Assembly (NCBI GenBank): GCA_028751875.1
Contig: CM054143.1
Coordinates: forward strand, 64,828,510 to 64,892,509
Origin: Rapana venosa
Taxonomy: Eukaryota; Mollusca; Gastropoda; Neogastropoda; Muricidae
Length of the DNA stretch: 64,000 bases
Direction of reading: 5' to 3'
Shown here: piece by piece, positions 34,111 to 45,864 of the stretch
How the letters are laid out: the number at the start of each line of letters is the position of its first letter
Position numbering within the stretch: the first letter of the stretch is position 1
The notes under the pieces: model-generated
What the model saw: only the letters and a program-made list of their open reading frames with translations
Told to the model about the DNA's origin: nothing
The model's database searches: none
Translations under genes and position numbers: made by a program

Positions 34111-37100
34111 TATATATACACATTCTTTCCCCACCCTCCAAACCACATTCTACCATATTACCACTTTCTTTCTGCTACAACCCCAACCACTAACTTTTTA
34201 ACAAACAATTTTCAACTACCCGCCACTCTATTTCTACTAGCTTACCTACCCCCCCCCACCCTAAAAACAACCTACTCTTTTCTTTCACAAAAATTCCTCT
34301 ACTCCTGACCACTACCCGCCCCACCACTACTAAACTTGGGCTAACTTCCATTACTACCTTCTCGATTACCTTCTCTTCCCTTCCAACCATCTCTCTACAC
34401 TACCAACCACCACAACATATCCACAATTTAAACTATTTACTACACCTCCAACTTTCACAACTTTTTGCACCACAACTCACTACATTGACTTTTAACTCCT
34501 CACCAAAACTTGCAAAAGGATGAGCCGACAAAATAAAGCCTTAGAAAATTAAAAACCTTTCTTCCCCCGAAATTTTCAAATTGCCACATTTCGACATATA
34601 AATTTTTTCTGTACACAATTCATTTCCTTTAAAAATTTTTTTTGGAAAACAAACTCAACAACCTGCCACTTTTCTATCTGCGCCTTTACCCGCCACCTCC
34701 CACCCGAAAAACAACCAAACATTTCTCTTTTTCCCCAAGAACCCCTCACTCCCCGCCACTAACAGCCCTCTCCCACTAAACTTAAAATTTCTTGGTGACT
34801 TCAACTTCCATTTCGAAAAACCATTTCCCCGTTTAAAAAATCTTTCTTTTTCCTGTCCAACCATTCTCTCTCTCAACGGAAAAACAACAACGCACAGATC
34901 GGGTCAAATTTAGCTGCTGATTACTAATGTTTCATTCAATCTTGTCAAAATCTGTTTCTGTCACCGACGAACTGCATTCTGATCTTTCCGCCATTCTTTT
35001 CCATCTCAACATCACAAAACTGTCAGAAAGAAAAATATGTTACTCGTCGTAATCTTAAGGCCTTAGACATTCATACCTTCTCTTCCCAAGCTTCCGAACG
35101 TTTTTCACAAACCTCTGACCACACTGACCTCTCTGATCACTATAACACTATTCTCCGCCAACTGCTTGATGAGCATGCACCTCCTACTGATCATCTCCTC
35201 CCTGACAGACCCTGTGCGCCATGGTATACCCAAGACATCTTGATAGCGAAGCGCAAACGCCGCAACTAGAACGGCAGTGGCGGAAGTCAAAAACCGAAAT
35301 CAACAAACAGCTTTTCCGAAAACAAATAAACAAAGTCAAACTCTTAATCCATTCAGCAAAGACAGACTACTACTCTTCCCAAATTCTTTTGTGCTACATC
35401 CATAAAATCTCTTTTTTCCCTCACCTCAATCTCCTTGGATCTGCAAAAACAACTCCCTGCCTAACACCCACAGCCTTCTGAACTTCCATCCATATTTTTT
35501 TTGCCTTCTTTTCCTGACAAAGTTCGAAACATACGCCCCCAAAGACTTGATCAAAACTCAATTCAAGCCTGTGCCTCCTGACCCCCATTCACTGGCACTT
35601 TTCCCCTTTTCCTTCCATCCCACAATGAAAAAGAAATCATGACAATTCTGAAGGAAATGACTAAAAAAATCATGCGACCTTGATCCCATACCTGCTCCTG
35701 TATTCTCACAATGCCTTCCACAACTTATCCTATTATCACTAAAATAGTAGAAACTCATCTTTCATCAGGAAAAATTTCATCAGCTCTTAAAACCAGCAAT
35801 AGTCACCACCTTACTGAAAAAGCACGCCCTCGATCCCAACATTCTGAAGAATTATAGGCCTTCTCAAACTTACCCTTTGCTCTAAAGTCTAGAAAAAGTT
35901 GTTCTCAAAACAGCTCAACAGTCACCTTCATTCCAATAAACTTCTTCCCACTTTTCAGTCTGGCTATCGCCCCAACCACACACCGAAACCACCCTAGTCC
36001 ATACTTTAGATACACTTCTACTTGCTTCTGATGCAGGAAAAATCTCCCTCCTCACTCTTCTGACTTATCTGAAAGCCTTTGATACCATAGATCACTCAAT
36101 CTTCTTTCTCGCCTCCAAAATACTTTTTGGTATTAATGGCCACAGCCCTCCCCTGGTTTACTTCATACCTCACAGACCGGTTCCAGAAAGTTATTGTAAA
36201 CAAAATTCAATCAAAACCTGTCAAAATGGAATGTGGAGTCCCGCGGGGAAATCAGTCCTGGCCCTGTTCTCTTTACTCCTACACGCTCCACCTCACATAT
36301 AATAAACAACCACCCTATTGATCATCATTTCTATGCCGATGATACTCAACTTCAGTGCAGCGATACTGTTGAAAACTTGCCTTCCCTCCTGACAAATATG
36401 TCCTACTGCCCTCAAGACATTCAAAACTGGATGACTCAGAACAAGTTACAACTTAATGCCGATAAAACCGAAGCCATGCTCATAGGGACCCAACATAAAC
36501 TTTCCTCTATCACAAAAACTTCAATAGAATTCGGCAATACGTCAGTTCCTTTGTCCAACTCTGTGAAGTTTTTTAGGAGTAGTTCTTGAAAACCCACACT
36601 CTCTATGAAAAAATTCATCACCCAGACCTGCCAGTCTTGCTACAATCATACGGGCGCATAAGCGCGATTCGCAAGTATCTGTCCACTGATGCAACTTCCA
36701 AGCTTGTCACATCTCTTATCTTTCACGTTTAGACTACTGTAATTCTCTTTTGGCTGGCCTACCAGCATCATCTATCCACTCTCTTCAACGCATACAAAAC
36801 TCTGCAGCTCGACTGGGCCTAAGAAAAAAAAATCTGAACACATCACTCCTTTCCTGCGATCTCTTCACTGGTTGCCTGTCTCACAAAGACTGGAGTACAA
36901 AATCAATCCCTCTGTTTCCCAAAATTCTCCACAATCTGCACCCTCTTATCTCTGTAACTTCTCACCTGTACATCCCATCCCGTTCCCTTTGTTCAGCCGC
37001 AGATAAATTTGTGCTTTCGAACACCCAGATTTAAACAAACCACTGTTGGCCGTCGCTCCTTCTCTGTTTCTGGTCCATCCACCTGGAATGACCTCCCTCT

Positions 37101-37640
37101 TTCACTTCGTCAAAAGCCTTCACTTGATTCCTTCAAATCCAGCCTCAAAACACACTTATTTCCTACCTGAGACTTTCCCCCCACATATCTGTCCCTAATT
37201 TTCAACAGCATCTTTCACCTTCTAAGTGTTGTTCCGTGTGTGTGTGTGTGTCAAAGTCAAACTTTTCAAGTCAAAGTCAAAGTCAAAGTCAAACTTTTAT
37301 TTTCAGATGGTACATTGAATAAGCAGTGCATTTGCTTTTTTTTCATCATGTTGTGTGTGTGTGTGTGGGGTGTGTTTTGTGTGTGGTTTTGTGTGTGTGG
37401 TGTGTGGGGTGTGGCGCGCGCGCGCGCGCGTGTGTTTTGTGTGTGTGTTTTGGGTTTTGTGTTTTGCGTGCGTGCGGGGGTGCGTGCGTGAGCGTTTCGT
37501 AGTGCGCGCGGGATGGATTTGAAATCTGTTGCTCATTATGTTTAAGGAGAGTTGCATGCCTGTAAATGATTGAGTGCAACGCTTCGATTTGTTTTTTTTT
37601 TTTAAAAAGATTCAGCGCTATATTTAAATCCATATATTTT
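34110..37640 (+). mobile_element. LINE-C, longest copy, inserted in the (TAC)n array
   Basis: Longest copy of the family, about 3.5 kb with decay. The endonuclease-domain motif GDFNFH is at 34794-34811, after which SVTDELHSDLSAILFHLNI is readable near 34966-35020. The pre-RT linker LERQWRKSKTEINKQLFRK is at about 35266-35325. RT blocks are AIVTTLLKKHALDPNILKNY (near 35806-35860, frameshifted), ECGVPRG (36229-36249) and catalytic FYADD (36329-36343), then QDIQNWMTQNKLQLNADKTE. The C-terminal [20 protein letters not shown] lies at about 36730-36790 and SVSGPSTWNDLPLSLRQKP near 37062-37115. The AGCGCTATATTTAAATCC tail is at 37613-37630. Frameshifts and stops throughout make it dead. Flanked on both sides by (TAC)n. 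Confidence 0.88.
37230..37545 (+). repeat. R1 repeat nested in the 3' region of LINE-C
   Basis: (AAGTC)n-type repeats, then CTTTTATTTTCAGATGGTAC and ATTGAATAAGCAGTGCATTTG (37295-37335), then GT repeats, a CG run (37415-37430) and GT/GC repeats. It sits between the end of the LINE-C ORF and its TGCAAC..TTTGATTTG tail, so it is nested inside that copy. Confidence 0.65.
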
Positions 37641-38262
37641 TTTTACTACTATTCTAACTACTACTTTCTACTACTACTACTACTACTAAATTACTACTAA
37701 ATACTACTACTAACTACTACTACTACTACCACTACAAAACCCCTACCACTACTACTACCACTACTACCACTACCACTACTACTACCACCAACCTCTACTA
37801 CTACCACCACTACCACTACTACTAAATTTCTATTACTACTAAATACTAAATAACCACTACTACCACTACTAAATACTACTATCACCACCACCACTACTAC
37901 TAAACCCCTACTACTACATCACCCCCACTACTAACCACTACTACTACTACTACTACTACTACTTACTACTACTACTACTACTATACTATACAACTACACT
38001 ACTACTACACAACTACTACTAAATTTCTACTAAATACACACTACTACTACTACTACTTCTAGTACTACTACACACTACTACTACTACTGTTGCTGCTGCT
38101 GCTGCTGCTCTGGGTTCTGCTTCTGCTTCTGCTTCTGCTACTACTACTACTACTACTCTCTTCTCTCTCCTATCTCTCTCTCTCTCTCTATTTTTCTCTC
38201 TCTCACTCTCCTCTCTCCTCTCCTCCCTCTCTCCTTCTCTCTCTCTCTCTTTTCTCTCTTCA
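37640..38262. repeat. distal part of the (TAC)n array and (CT)n tract
   Basis: TAC/CTA repeats resume after LINE-C and end in TGC/TTC repeats and a CT run (38158-38260). The next base of unique sequence is AGTACGATGTCAAAC, as at 11040 in version 1. Confidence 0.9.
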
Positions 38263-39568
38263 GTACGATGTCAAACTTTATCTAAAGCTTGATATGGAAA
38301 TACATTCGAAAAGAATTAAGTCTAAGTTTAGACTTGGTGTATCAGACATAAATGTTCATAAATTTAGATATATAAGAACATGAGATGATACCTCAGGTTG
38401 CTATGCCCCCTTATGTAACAAACAGTGGAAGATTAAGTGCATTTTGTGCTGTGCTGTCCAGTATTAGAAGATGTTAAGACAGAGTTACTTCCGTAAAGTA
38501 AAAGTAACAGCCTAATATTCATTTAGATTCTGTCTACTCATGGCATCTAGTCACCCCGAGATTTGTCGCAAACCTTGCTTTATATTTTTGTAAAAACCTT
38601 AGAAATAAGAGATATCTTGGTTTCTTAAGTCATATTTTTTGTAACTGATTTTTATTGTGGTTGCTGTGGTTATACAATAACATTTTGGTTTGTTGTGCTT
38701 CCTTATTTTTCTCACTAAAATACTAAGCAGCTCGGCAACCCCCCTTCATGTATGGGCCAATGGCCTTTTTGTGAATAAATCTTTCGAGCTCGAGTTCTCT
38801 CTTCAGTACGGGTTATGACCTTTGTTGAAAAAAAATAATTTTCGATTCTGATTCTTTCTCTTCTTCCCTTCCTGATTCCTTTAACTCCCTCCACACCCTC
38901 CACACATTCCCTCCCTCCTTTACCCCCTCACCTGATCACTGAATCAGACCCAAGAGGTATCTGCCGTTTCACATAGCCCCAGAACACACTGGTTCTATTG
39001 TATTGTATTGTATTATAATGCTAATAATAATAATAATAATGATAATAATAATGATAATACTACTACTACTACAACTACTACACTACTACTACTACACTAC
39101 TTTACTGTATGAATTTAAATCAGCCTGATTCTTGTAAAGCAACAATCAAAGCCTCAGATGACATGATTTTTTTTCATATCACATTAAAGTCATGCAGAGT
39201 TCTCTGCGTGAAATTTGGGATGCTCTCCCCAGGAAGGTGTCGCCACAAGAGCAGTGCAACCCTTATTTTTCTTTTCGTTTCCTGTCTTCATGAATATTTG
39301 TTCCCATCAAAGGATTGTTTTCTACAGAATTCCAGGGACAACTCTTTTAAATTCGTGGTTCTTATAACGTGCACTAAATGCATGTTACACAAGGACCTTG
39401 CTTTAAAAATCTCAATCCCAAAGACTATTACTACAAAATTAATAATAATAATAATGATAATAATAATAATAATAAACTTGGAAAATAATATAGCGCCATA
39501 TCTTGCAAAAAACCAAATCAAAGCGCTTCATCATCCCCACTTATTCATTGTACCCCATACAATTAACA
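38263..39568 (-). other. spacer plus two minus-strand LINE-C-type tails, version 2
   Basis: 38263-39010 equals 11041-11786. (AAT)n/(ACT)n at 39022-39105 and a solo tail at 39112-39175 follow, then (AAT)n at 39437-39476 and a second solo tail at 39478-39568. The second tail is cut by the LTR-like insertion and resumes at 41728. Confidence 0.65.
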
Positions 39569-41237
39569 TGTTATAGTGTGCACTTTGCGCACTATAACTT
39601 TGAACTACAACCCCCCATTTCCCTACCCCTCCCCCCCCTCCCCCCCCCCCCCCCCCCCCCCTCTTCTAAAAAGAACTGTTCAATTTGGGCTAGACTTCAC
39701 CATTTGCTTAGTTCAGCAATTCCAAAAGACAGAGTTAGGTTTCTTTGACAACCTAACAGTGATACAGTGTTGTGTCCAAACAAACAACTTCTCAGTCTGT
39801 TTGGATGCCCATAGTTGTGGGCTGAGACTTCTTTTAATCCACTTGAGACTTTAGCTAGGGAGGCCCATTGGGGTTTGCATTGGCAGCCCTTTACTTAGCT
39901 TAGGTGTCCAGCATGTCTCCCTGAGTGAGTTTGGAGCATTGGCAACCAATCCATGTGTGAATTGTCACTGTCTTAGCTTGAGTGTCTCAGTGGACTGGGG
40001 GACCTAGTACACAAGTGAGGCATGTGTACTGGTGCACCTTCCCCCACCTTAAGTATCCAACATGTCTCTGTGAGCAACTCCTTGCAATGGTTGCAGCTAA
40101 GTGTTCTCAATGTAGGCCTATCCTCCTATTAGAAGCTGATGCTGGCTCAGCCTTTGTCAGCTACATTGGAGCCTCTCCATTCATGCCTGAGTCCTTGTGG
40201 CAGTCTAGAGTGTCCAGTGGAACAGTGATGTGGTAAACACTTCAGAGCTTGCTACAGCTAGTCTTATTCAACAGGCTTTGGTGGGGCCTCTTTCTTGTTG
40301 AATAGCATCCCCCCTTTCCCCCTTCTCTATTACCCCCCCCCCCCCCCCCCCCTCTCCTCTATTGAACCACAGATTTGTAATGCAGAGACTACATTGGTTG
40401 ATTTAAATTTGTTTGTCAGCTGATTTGATGTGTGGTTAGGATTTGTTCATCTCAGTTTCCAAATGTATTCATTGGTCATTGGTCCTGCAACTGAACCAAC
40501 ATAACAGGGTGTACATGGCATTTTAAAGTCTTTCTCTTGCTGGCTGTCTTGAGGCAACTTTCTTCTTGAGTTAGGCTGTGTGTGTGAAACAACAGAATGA
40601 CTAGAAGGAAACAACAGTCTTGTTCTTCTGCTTGAGCTGTAAGTGAGAATTTCTCTTTTTGATATAAGTTGTTGCTTAAAGAGATTTATCAAGGAAAAAG
40701 CTGATTTTATAAGTAAATCTTATTTGTGTGTACTAGCTGAATTTAGTTATTGAGGGTGACTGGTACAGTGAAACTATATGTACATGAAAGTTGGATTAAG
40801 TCGTGACACTTTTATTATTCAATTGTGTGATTTTGGCATTTGTTCCATAACTGGATGTTCATGTGAGAAGTGGAATTTTATGAGTAAGTAATTATTTGAT
40901 GTGTGTATTATGTTGAGATGACGTTTGTAAATTGCACTGATCAAAATAATGTGGATTTGGTAACAGAGCTATTGGGATAGAATACTAAAGCAAAGTTGAA
41001 TTGAGATAAAGAGTTGACTGCTCAAAGAGTTGAACTTGAAGACTTGAAAGGTTAGACTTGAATGCAGTACAGGACTAGGCCTAGTTAGGCCCATTGGTAA
41101 TTGCCCTGCTAAAGTAGTCAGTCTGACATGTAGGTGTGACTTTGTGTATGGTTAGTCATTTGTGTCAAAAGTGGTTAATTTGTATGTGGTTGTGTGACAC
41201 TAGGTTGTGTCTGCTCTCTCCTCTCTCTCTCCTCTCT

Positions 41238-41273
<36 letters not shown>

Positions 41274-41727
41274 CTACAATATCCATGGGGTATGATAGGG
41301 CCAATGTTGTGAACGATCTTAGTATAGACTAAGTTCTGTTGACATTATCATAATGTCATTGAGAGTATTGGGGAAAGTATTTACCTAGTTATTTTGTAGT
41401 CTATTGTTGTCTGATTTACAACTGTATACTCTCTATTGGATCCCTATGATTAACTTGGGTATTCTTGGTGTGAGTGATGAAAGGAACTTGGTTTTCTACA
41501 TTCGGCTAGACGACAATATAGCTATTTGCTGTTCTTGCCTTTCATCAATGATGTGCCTAGTTAAATGTGGATAGAGTAGTTACCTGAATTTTATCTTTGT
41601 TTCAGGTGTGTGTTGTTGGTAGATAAAAATAAAAAGTGTTACCATAACACCCCTGCGTGGCCTCACATCATTCCTTTGAGTGTGGAGTGCCAGTGTCCTA
41701 ACATCCCTATCCCCCGAACCTTCCAAC
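39569..41727. mobile_element. 2.16-kb insertion, candidate solo LTR
   Basis: Absent from version 1, where the target reads straight through at 12360-12370. The insertion starts TGTTATAGTG and ends ..CCTTCCAAC or CCAACA, so it has the TG..CA / TGTT..AACA ends of an LTR. AACA is present on both sides (39565-39568, 41728-41731), giving a 3-5 base target-site duplication whose exact length is ambiguous. A polyadenylation-like AAATAAAAAG lies about 100 bases from the 3' end (41624-41637), as in the R region of an LTR. There is no ORF, no primer-binding site and no polypurine tract, consistent with a solo LTR. It holds two poly-C runs (about 39632-39661 and 40334-40352) and a (CT)n tract (41215-41270). 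2.16 kb is long for an LTR. A non-autonomous element of another class remains possible. Confidence 0.55.
39570..39598. repeat. terminal hairpin of the 2.16-kb insertion
   Basis: GTTATAGTGTGC, loop ACTTT, GCGCACTATAAC: a 12-bp stem with one G.T pair, starting one base inside the insertion end. Confidence 0.85.
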
Positions 41728-41799
41728 AACAGTATTTACAAGTTCAAATGTATTCACACGCACGCACGCGCGCACACACACCCAGCACACAGACTAGCA

Positions 41800-41938
41800 C
41801 CCAGACCAATACTTACGGTCTAGAGGATGGGGAAAGTTTAAGGCACAAACAGGGAAGGAACCACCACACACTTCAAACCCGGACTTTTGGCTTTCTAGGG
41901 CAGGTGCGTTACCTCTAGACCACCGAGCCTCTCCATTC
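41800..41938 (-). mobile_element. tRNA-derived SINE, minus strand, version 2
   Basis: The minus strand has box A-like TGGTCTAGAGGTAACGC (41923-41907) and box B-like GGGTTTGAAG (41880-41871) in a head of about 70 bases starting GGCTCGGTGG. The head is followed by GGTTCCTTCCCTGTTTG and then the CA/CG microsatellite at 41756-41782. Better preserved than 12440-12577. Confidence 0.7.
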
Positions 41939-41954
41939 CCAGCCTGCATACTGA

Positions 41955-42510
41955 CCACCGGAGACCACTTTGAGGGCAGTGGTCAGGTCATACACCACGG
42001 CCCTCAAGCCCAGCTTGCCCGAAGCCTTAGTGTCCAGTAAGGTCATCCCTGACCCCAGGCCGAATACGATGAGAGAGTGGGAGAAGGAGCAGCTTCAGCA
42101 TGTGGATGAAGATCTCTTCTCTAAAAAACGGGTGTGCGTACATCAGCTCGTGGTCAGAGTACGGTTTGAGTAGGAGACAGGGGCAGACACTCAGGACGAC
42201 GCTGAGGATGAGGGAGAAGAGGAGGAGGAGGAGGAGGAGGAGGAGGAGGATCGGGATCTTGCTGCGGATGATTACTTTGTGGCGGCCAAACAAACGGTCG
42301 ACCAGACTACAGGACAGGTGAAGGTGAAGGTTTCCAGCAGTCAGATACTTACATTGACCACATTGCCAAAGAACAAGTGCACCCTGCCTCCAGGCAGTAC
42401 ATCAGCTCATACAAAGATCTGCTGAATTTAGTCAAGAAAATAACAAACTACGTTGCTTATGGCCACGTTACAAGATCCAATGGTCTCACTGAAATTGTTA
42501 TGCAAGGAAC
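41955..42510 (+). pseudogene. acidic coding relic, unrecognised protein, version 2
   Basis: A protein-like frame runs from 41955: LKPSLPEALVSSKVIPDPRP, then TMREWEKEQLQHVDEDLFSKKR, ending at an in-frame TAG (42171-42173). It resumes in the same frame with ETGADTQDDAEDEGEEEE.., a run of glutamates (about 42214-42250), and DRDLAADDYFVAAKQTVDQ. A one-base frame change near 42320 then gives FQQSDTYIDHIAKEQVHPAS and RQYISSYKDLLNLVKK and runs into the GA tract. Residue use is that of a real soluble protein with a Glu-rich segment, not of a microsatellite or known transposon. The stop and frame change mean a pseudogene, exons with unseen splice sites, or sequence errors. The frame change is present in both versions, which argues against random error. 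I do not recognise the family. Confidence 0.45.
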
Positions 42511-42512
42511 CA

Positions 42513-42815
<303 letters not shown>

Positions 42816-43268
42816 AAATGACAAATTCTTTTATTTCGAGGATAATGAATAAGCACTCATGTGCTTTTTTACATCCAGTCACCGCCCGTAGGGATACGTC
42901 TTAAGAATAAACCCAATACTCATACTCTCACACAGTAGGAACAAAGGGAAAAATGTTTTTAAAAAAACAAACAAATAAAAGAAAGCCCCCCCAAACACCC
43001 CAAAGAGAGAGAGAGAGAGATTCCTGTGTCAAGTTATGGCTGATATTCCATGCTGCACGTGGCAAGAATCTCTGTTGACACATACTCACTATGACACAGG
43101 GGGTTTGAGCACTGTGCAGCTGGACTGTCACTTCACTTTTGCTGTGGGGATGGCTGTTACGAGTTCGTGTATAGACGCGTGCAGAAGATCCCTCACCACG
43201 TCAGCATTTGGTAGGCTAGGGAAACGTAGACCTACCAGTATGCACCCAGTTCCTGGAGAGAGAGAGAG

Positions 43269-43421
43269 ATGGACTTCGCGGGGTTCAACTTTCCCAAGAC
43301 ACAGCCCGAAAAATGCAGGGACTCATCAAGGGTGAAGAAGGAGAAGAAGACGGAAACAAAAAGAGTTCAGTGTGGCAACGGGGCGTGTCTGCTTTGTCGC
43401 CACCGTGCAGTTTTGACCTGA
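43269..43421 (+). CDS. short open frame or exon, 50 codons, unrecognised
   Basis: ATG at 43269 to TGA at 43419-43421. The peptide starts MDFAGFNFPKTQPEKC, has a basic middle (RVKKEKKTETKR) and ends CGNGACLLCRHRAVLT, with a CxxxxxCLLC cysteine pattern. Composition is protein-like and unlike the GA repeats just upstream. A consensus donor (CAG/GTAACT) lies at 43428-43434, just past the stop, so the true exon may use another frame. Version 1 has the same segment but frameshifted (about 13885-14030). Could be a relic; function unknown. Confidence 0.3.
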   Translation: MDFAGFNFPKTQPEKCRDSSRVKKEKKTETKRVQCGNGACLLCRHRAVLT

Positions 43422-43589
43422 TGCCACAGGTAACTGTGTAGTTGTTGTTGGTGTTGTTGGGTTTTGTTTATGAAGATGATTTGTTCACTATTTATCATAT
43501 TACACGTTTAAAATGAAAATGGGATTGAAAAGCAAGAAAACAAAAAGGGATTTTGCTGTATTCCTGGTTCCGAAATGAGTTGGGTAGGT

Positions 43590-43860
43590 TATCATCATGG
43601 CGGGGCAAGATTTCCGCTGTGCTCCCGCCCCTGTGACTTGTCTTCTGTCCTAACTCCTTTAGGAGTCACCGGGGGGACTGCACTGAGATATTAGGAAACT
43701 TCTGGGGCAGGAGGAATGTGGCATAACTCCTTCCTTTCCTGGTCGTCCATACCACAGGCCATAGCCTACTCCTTTCCGATAGATGGATGGGGTTTTAACG
43801 TGTGCAGATGTTCGTGCTACAAAGTCCGACACAGGACTTCTGGGTGGACAGTGTCATCTG
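43590..43860 (-). mobile_element. SINE-body-like repeat, minus strand, version 2
   Basis: The minus strand carries ACATCTGCACACGTTAAAAC (43811-43792), then CATCTATCGGAAAGGAGTAGG. The core is shared with 46600-46780 and resembles part of the SINE at 48181-48545. Counterpart of 14180-14400. Confidence 0.5.
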
Positions 43861-43929
43861 AAAGACTTGTCAGGAAAGGGGGCCAGTTGGAAATCTTTCC
43901 TGATCATTGAAGAACTGAAAGACTCTGTT

Positions 43930-45235
43930 AAGGTGGGTAAGTAATGTTGACGCCCCCACCCTCACCCCCACCCTCTTTTCGTACCCTGGTATCAGTGTTG
44001 TGGAATAGGTGGTCAGTAAACCCCACTAGCAGGTGTCATGAGAAATGCGATTTGAAGAATTTCATGCAGCAAATAGACCACACACACACACACAAATATA
44101 TATCCCTCATTGTCGATTTTATTTAAAAATATTTGTTGGTCTCTTACTCCTTGCAAAGTTAGATTTGTTAGATGAGATTTGAAGTAGGTATCAAGGAGTA
44201 TTTTAAGTACAATATAATTGTGTGCTCTGTATTATCTGAAGGTCATAACACCTGTGACAAGCTGAATCTTCTTTTTGTCCTTTCTTGCTTTTTTTTTTAC
44301 TCGGTCTTCCATTCCTTTTTCTTCCAATGAAAAAAAAGTAATATTATTTGGCAAAATATCTTTCAAAGTTTTCACAAGCATAAAGGCAGCAAGTTTAAAA
44401 ATACCTCCAGTTTATTAAATTAACACTTGTTTCACTTGGATTGATTTGGTTGTTTTTTAAATGTTTGGTTTTGTTTGGTGGCAGAGTACACTATAAGCTA
44501 TTCGCTTGTTGCTGCGCCATATGGATTTGCCACAATGTTTTCTTTAATGAAAAAAAACAGTTTAAACGAAATTACACAGGCATGTTGCTGGGTGCATAGT
44601 TTTGCAAGTATCGTGGAAAAAAATTCAGCAGGTCAACACTAGTCGCTGATTGGTCAAAATAGGGCTATCCCCCCCACTATGAATTTAGTAGAGACAGAGT
44701 TACCTGCCTTGACGAGACATGCGCGGTAATGAGATGAGCGCGAAAAGTGAGCTTTGGTTTGGAGCTGAGAAAATTATCAATGTGTAACGCTGGTTGGTCA
44801 TCCCTGCCTCCTTCCAAGTTCCCAAAGAAATGGAAATGGCAGTTTGCACGCAGAATGTTTCATACTTTACGAAGGTTGGTAATATTTTCACGGGGTGCAT
44901 TTTAGTTTTATGTGCCAATGAGTCCAGGCCCTACAGTTCATTTTCCAACAACACCCGTTTCCACACTTAATAATACCAATAATAATATAATTGTTTTTTA
45001 CAAGCGTAACTTTAAGCCAAAATAACCCTGAGTTTTAATTTCATAACCATACTATTTTTAGTAGGGATTCGGATATATCAATGGTGACTTGGGAAGAGCT
45101 GGGAGAACGCGTCGCCTTGCCTGGAAAAACCCAATGTCAACCTTTTTTTTTTTTTTTTTTTTAGTTTATTATAGCTGAGCCAGTCCCTATACAGATGCTT
45201 TTTTGAAAAGAATTGTGTGTCGGAAACGACTTGTT
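43930..45235. other. spacer, end of the duplicated segment
   Basis: Matches 14460-15759. The last shared sequence is TTTTGAAAAGAATTGTG (about 45200-45217, with 15725-15738 in version 1). A poly-T run is at 45146-45164. No coding evidence. Confidence 0.6.
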
Positions 45236-45540
45236 GCAGTGGGTTTTATGAAATAATTACTAAACAATTATGTTTCAAAAGGCCAGACCTACCATAGGTC
45301 AATGGTGAGGTGGGAAAAAATAATTTCAAAGGTTATCGAAATTTAGGACTGTTCGCTTCTAGAACAGCGTTTTCTCTGCCACCATCCACACTAATGTGTC
45401 AGCCGCTTTTTCACCGAAGCCGTTAACTTAGTGATATGTGAAGAAGTCGAACATGAAGTTTGATTGAGTAGGGTAATCACGGGGAATGGTGCTAGGAGCT
45501 GTTGGAACAACCAACCTGGTTAGGCCAGTCACTCAAAGTC
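44945..45540 (+). repeat. diverged tandem duplication of about 400 bp
   Basis: Block TTTCCACACTTAAT..GTAACTTTAAG..GTAGGGATTC..ATCAATGGTGACTTGGGA (44950-45095) recurs weakly as CCACACTAATGTGTCAGCCG..GCCGTTAACTTAGTG..GTAGGGTAATC..GGAATGGTG (45384-45492). Version 1 (15455-15630) preserves the parent copy better. Confidence 0.4.
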
Positions 45541-45864
45541 AGATCCATCACTGATAATGGTTGTTGTGGTCTTCGTGAAGCACTTAAGTTGTCGGTGTTA
45601 CAAATCAAAAGTTATAAGATTTTTCATGAGTGTGGTGCAAAAAATAATTTAACAAATTTCTTATATGAGACTGATGTAAAATTGTCTCTCCCCCGAGTCA
45701 AATGCTGCAATTCACATACGTGAGTGATTTTGAAAATGTCACATGATTATGTAGTGCTTAAAATATGTGTGCAAGTCCAATGTAATGCAGCTTGTGTGGA
45801 ATATTACATAGGCTGACGGACACATTTGGAAGACAAAACTCGATGAATGACGATCTGTTTTCAG

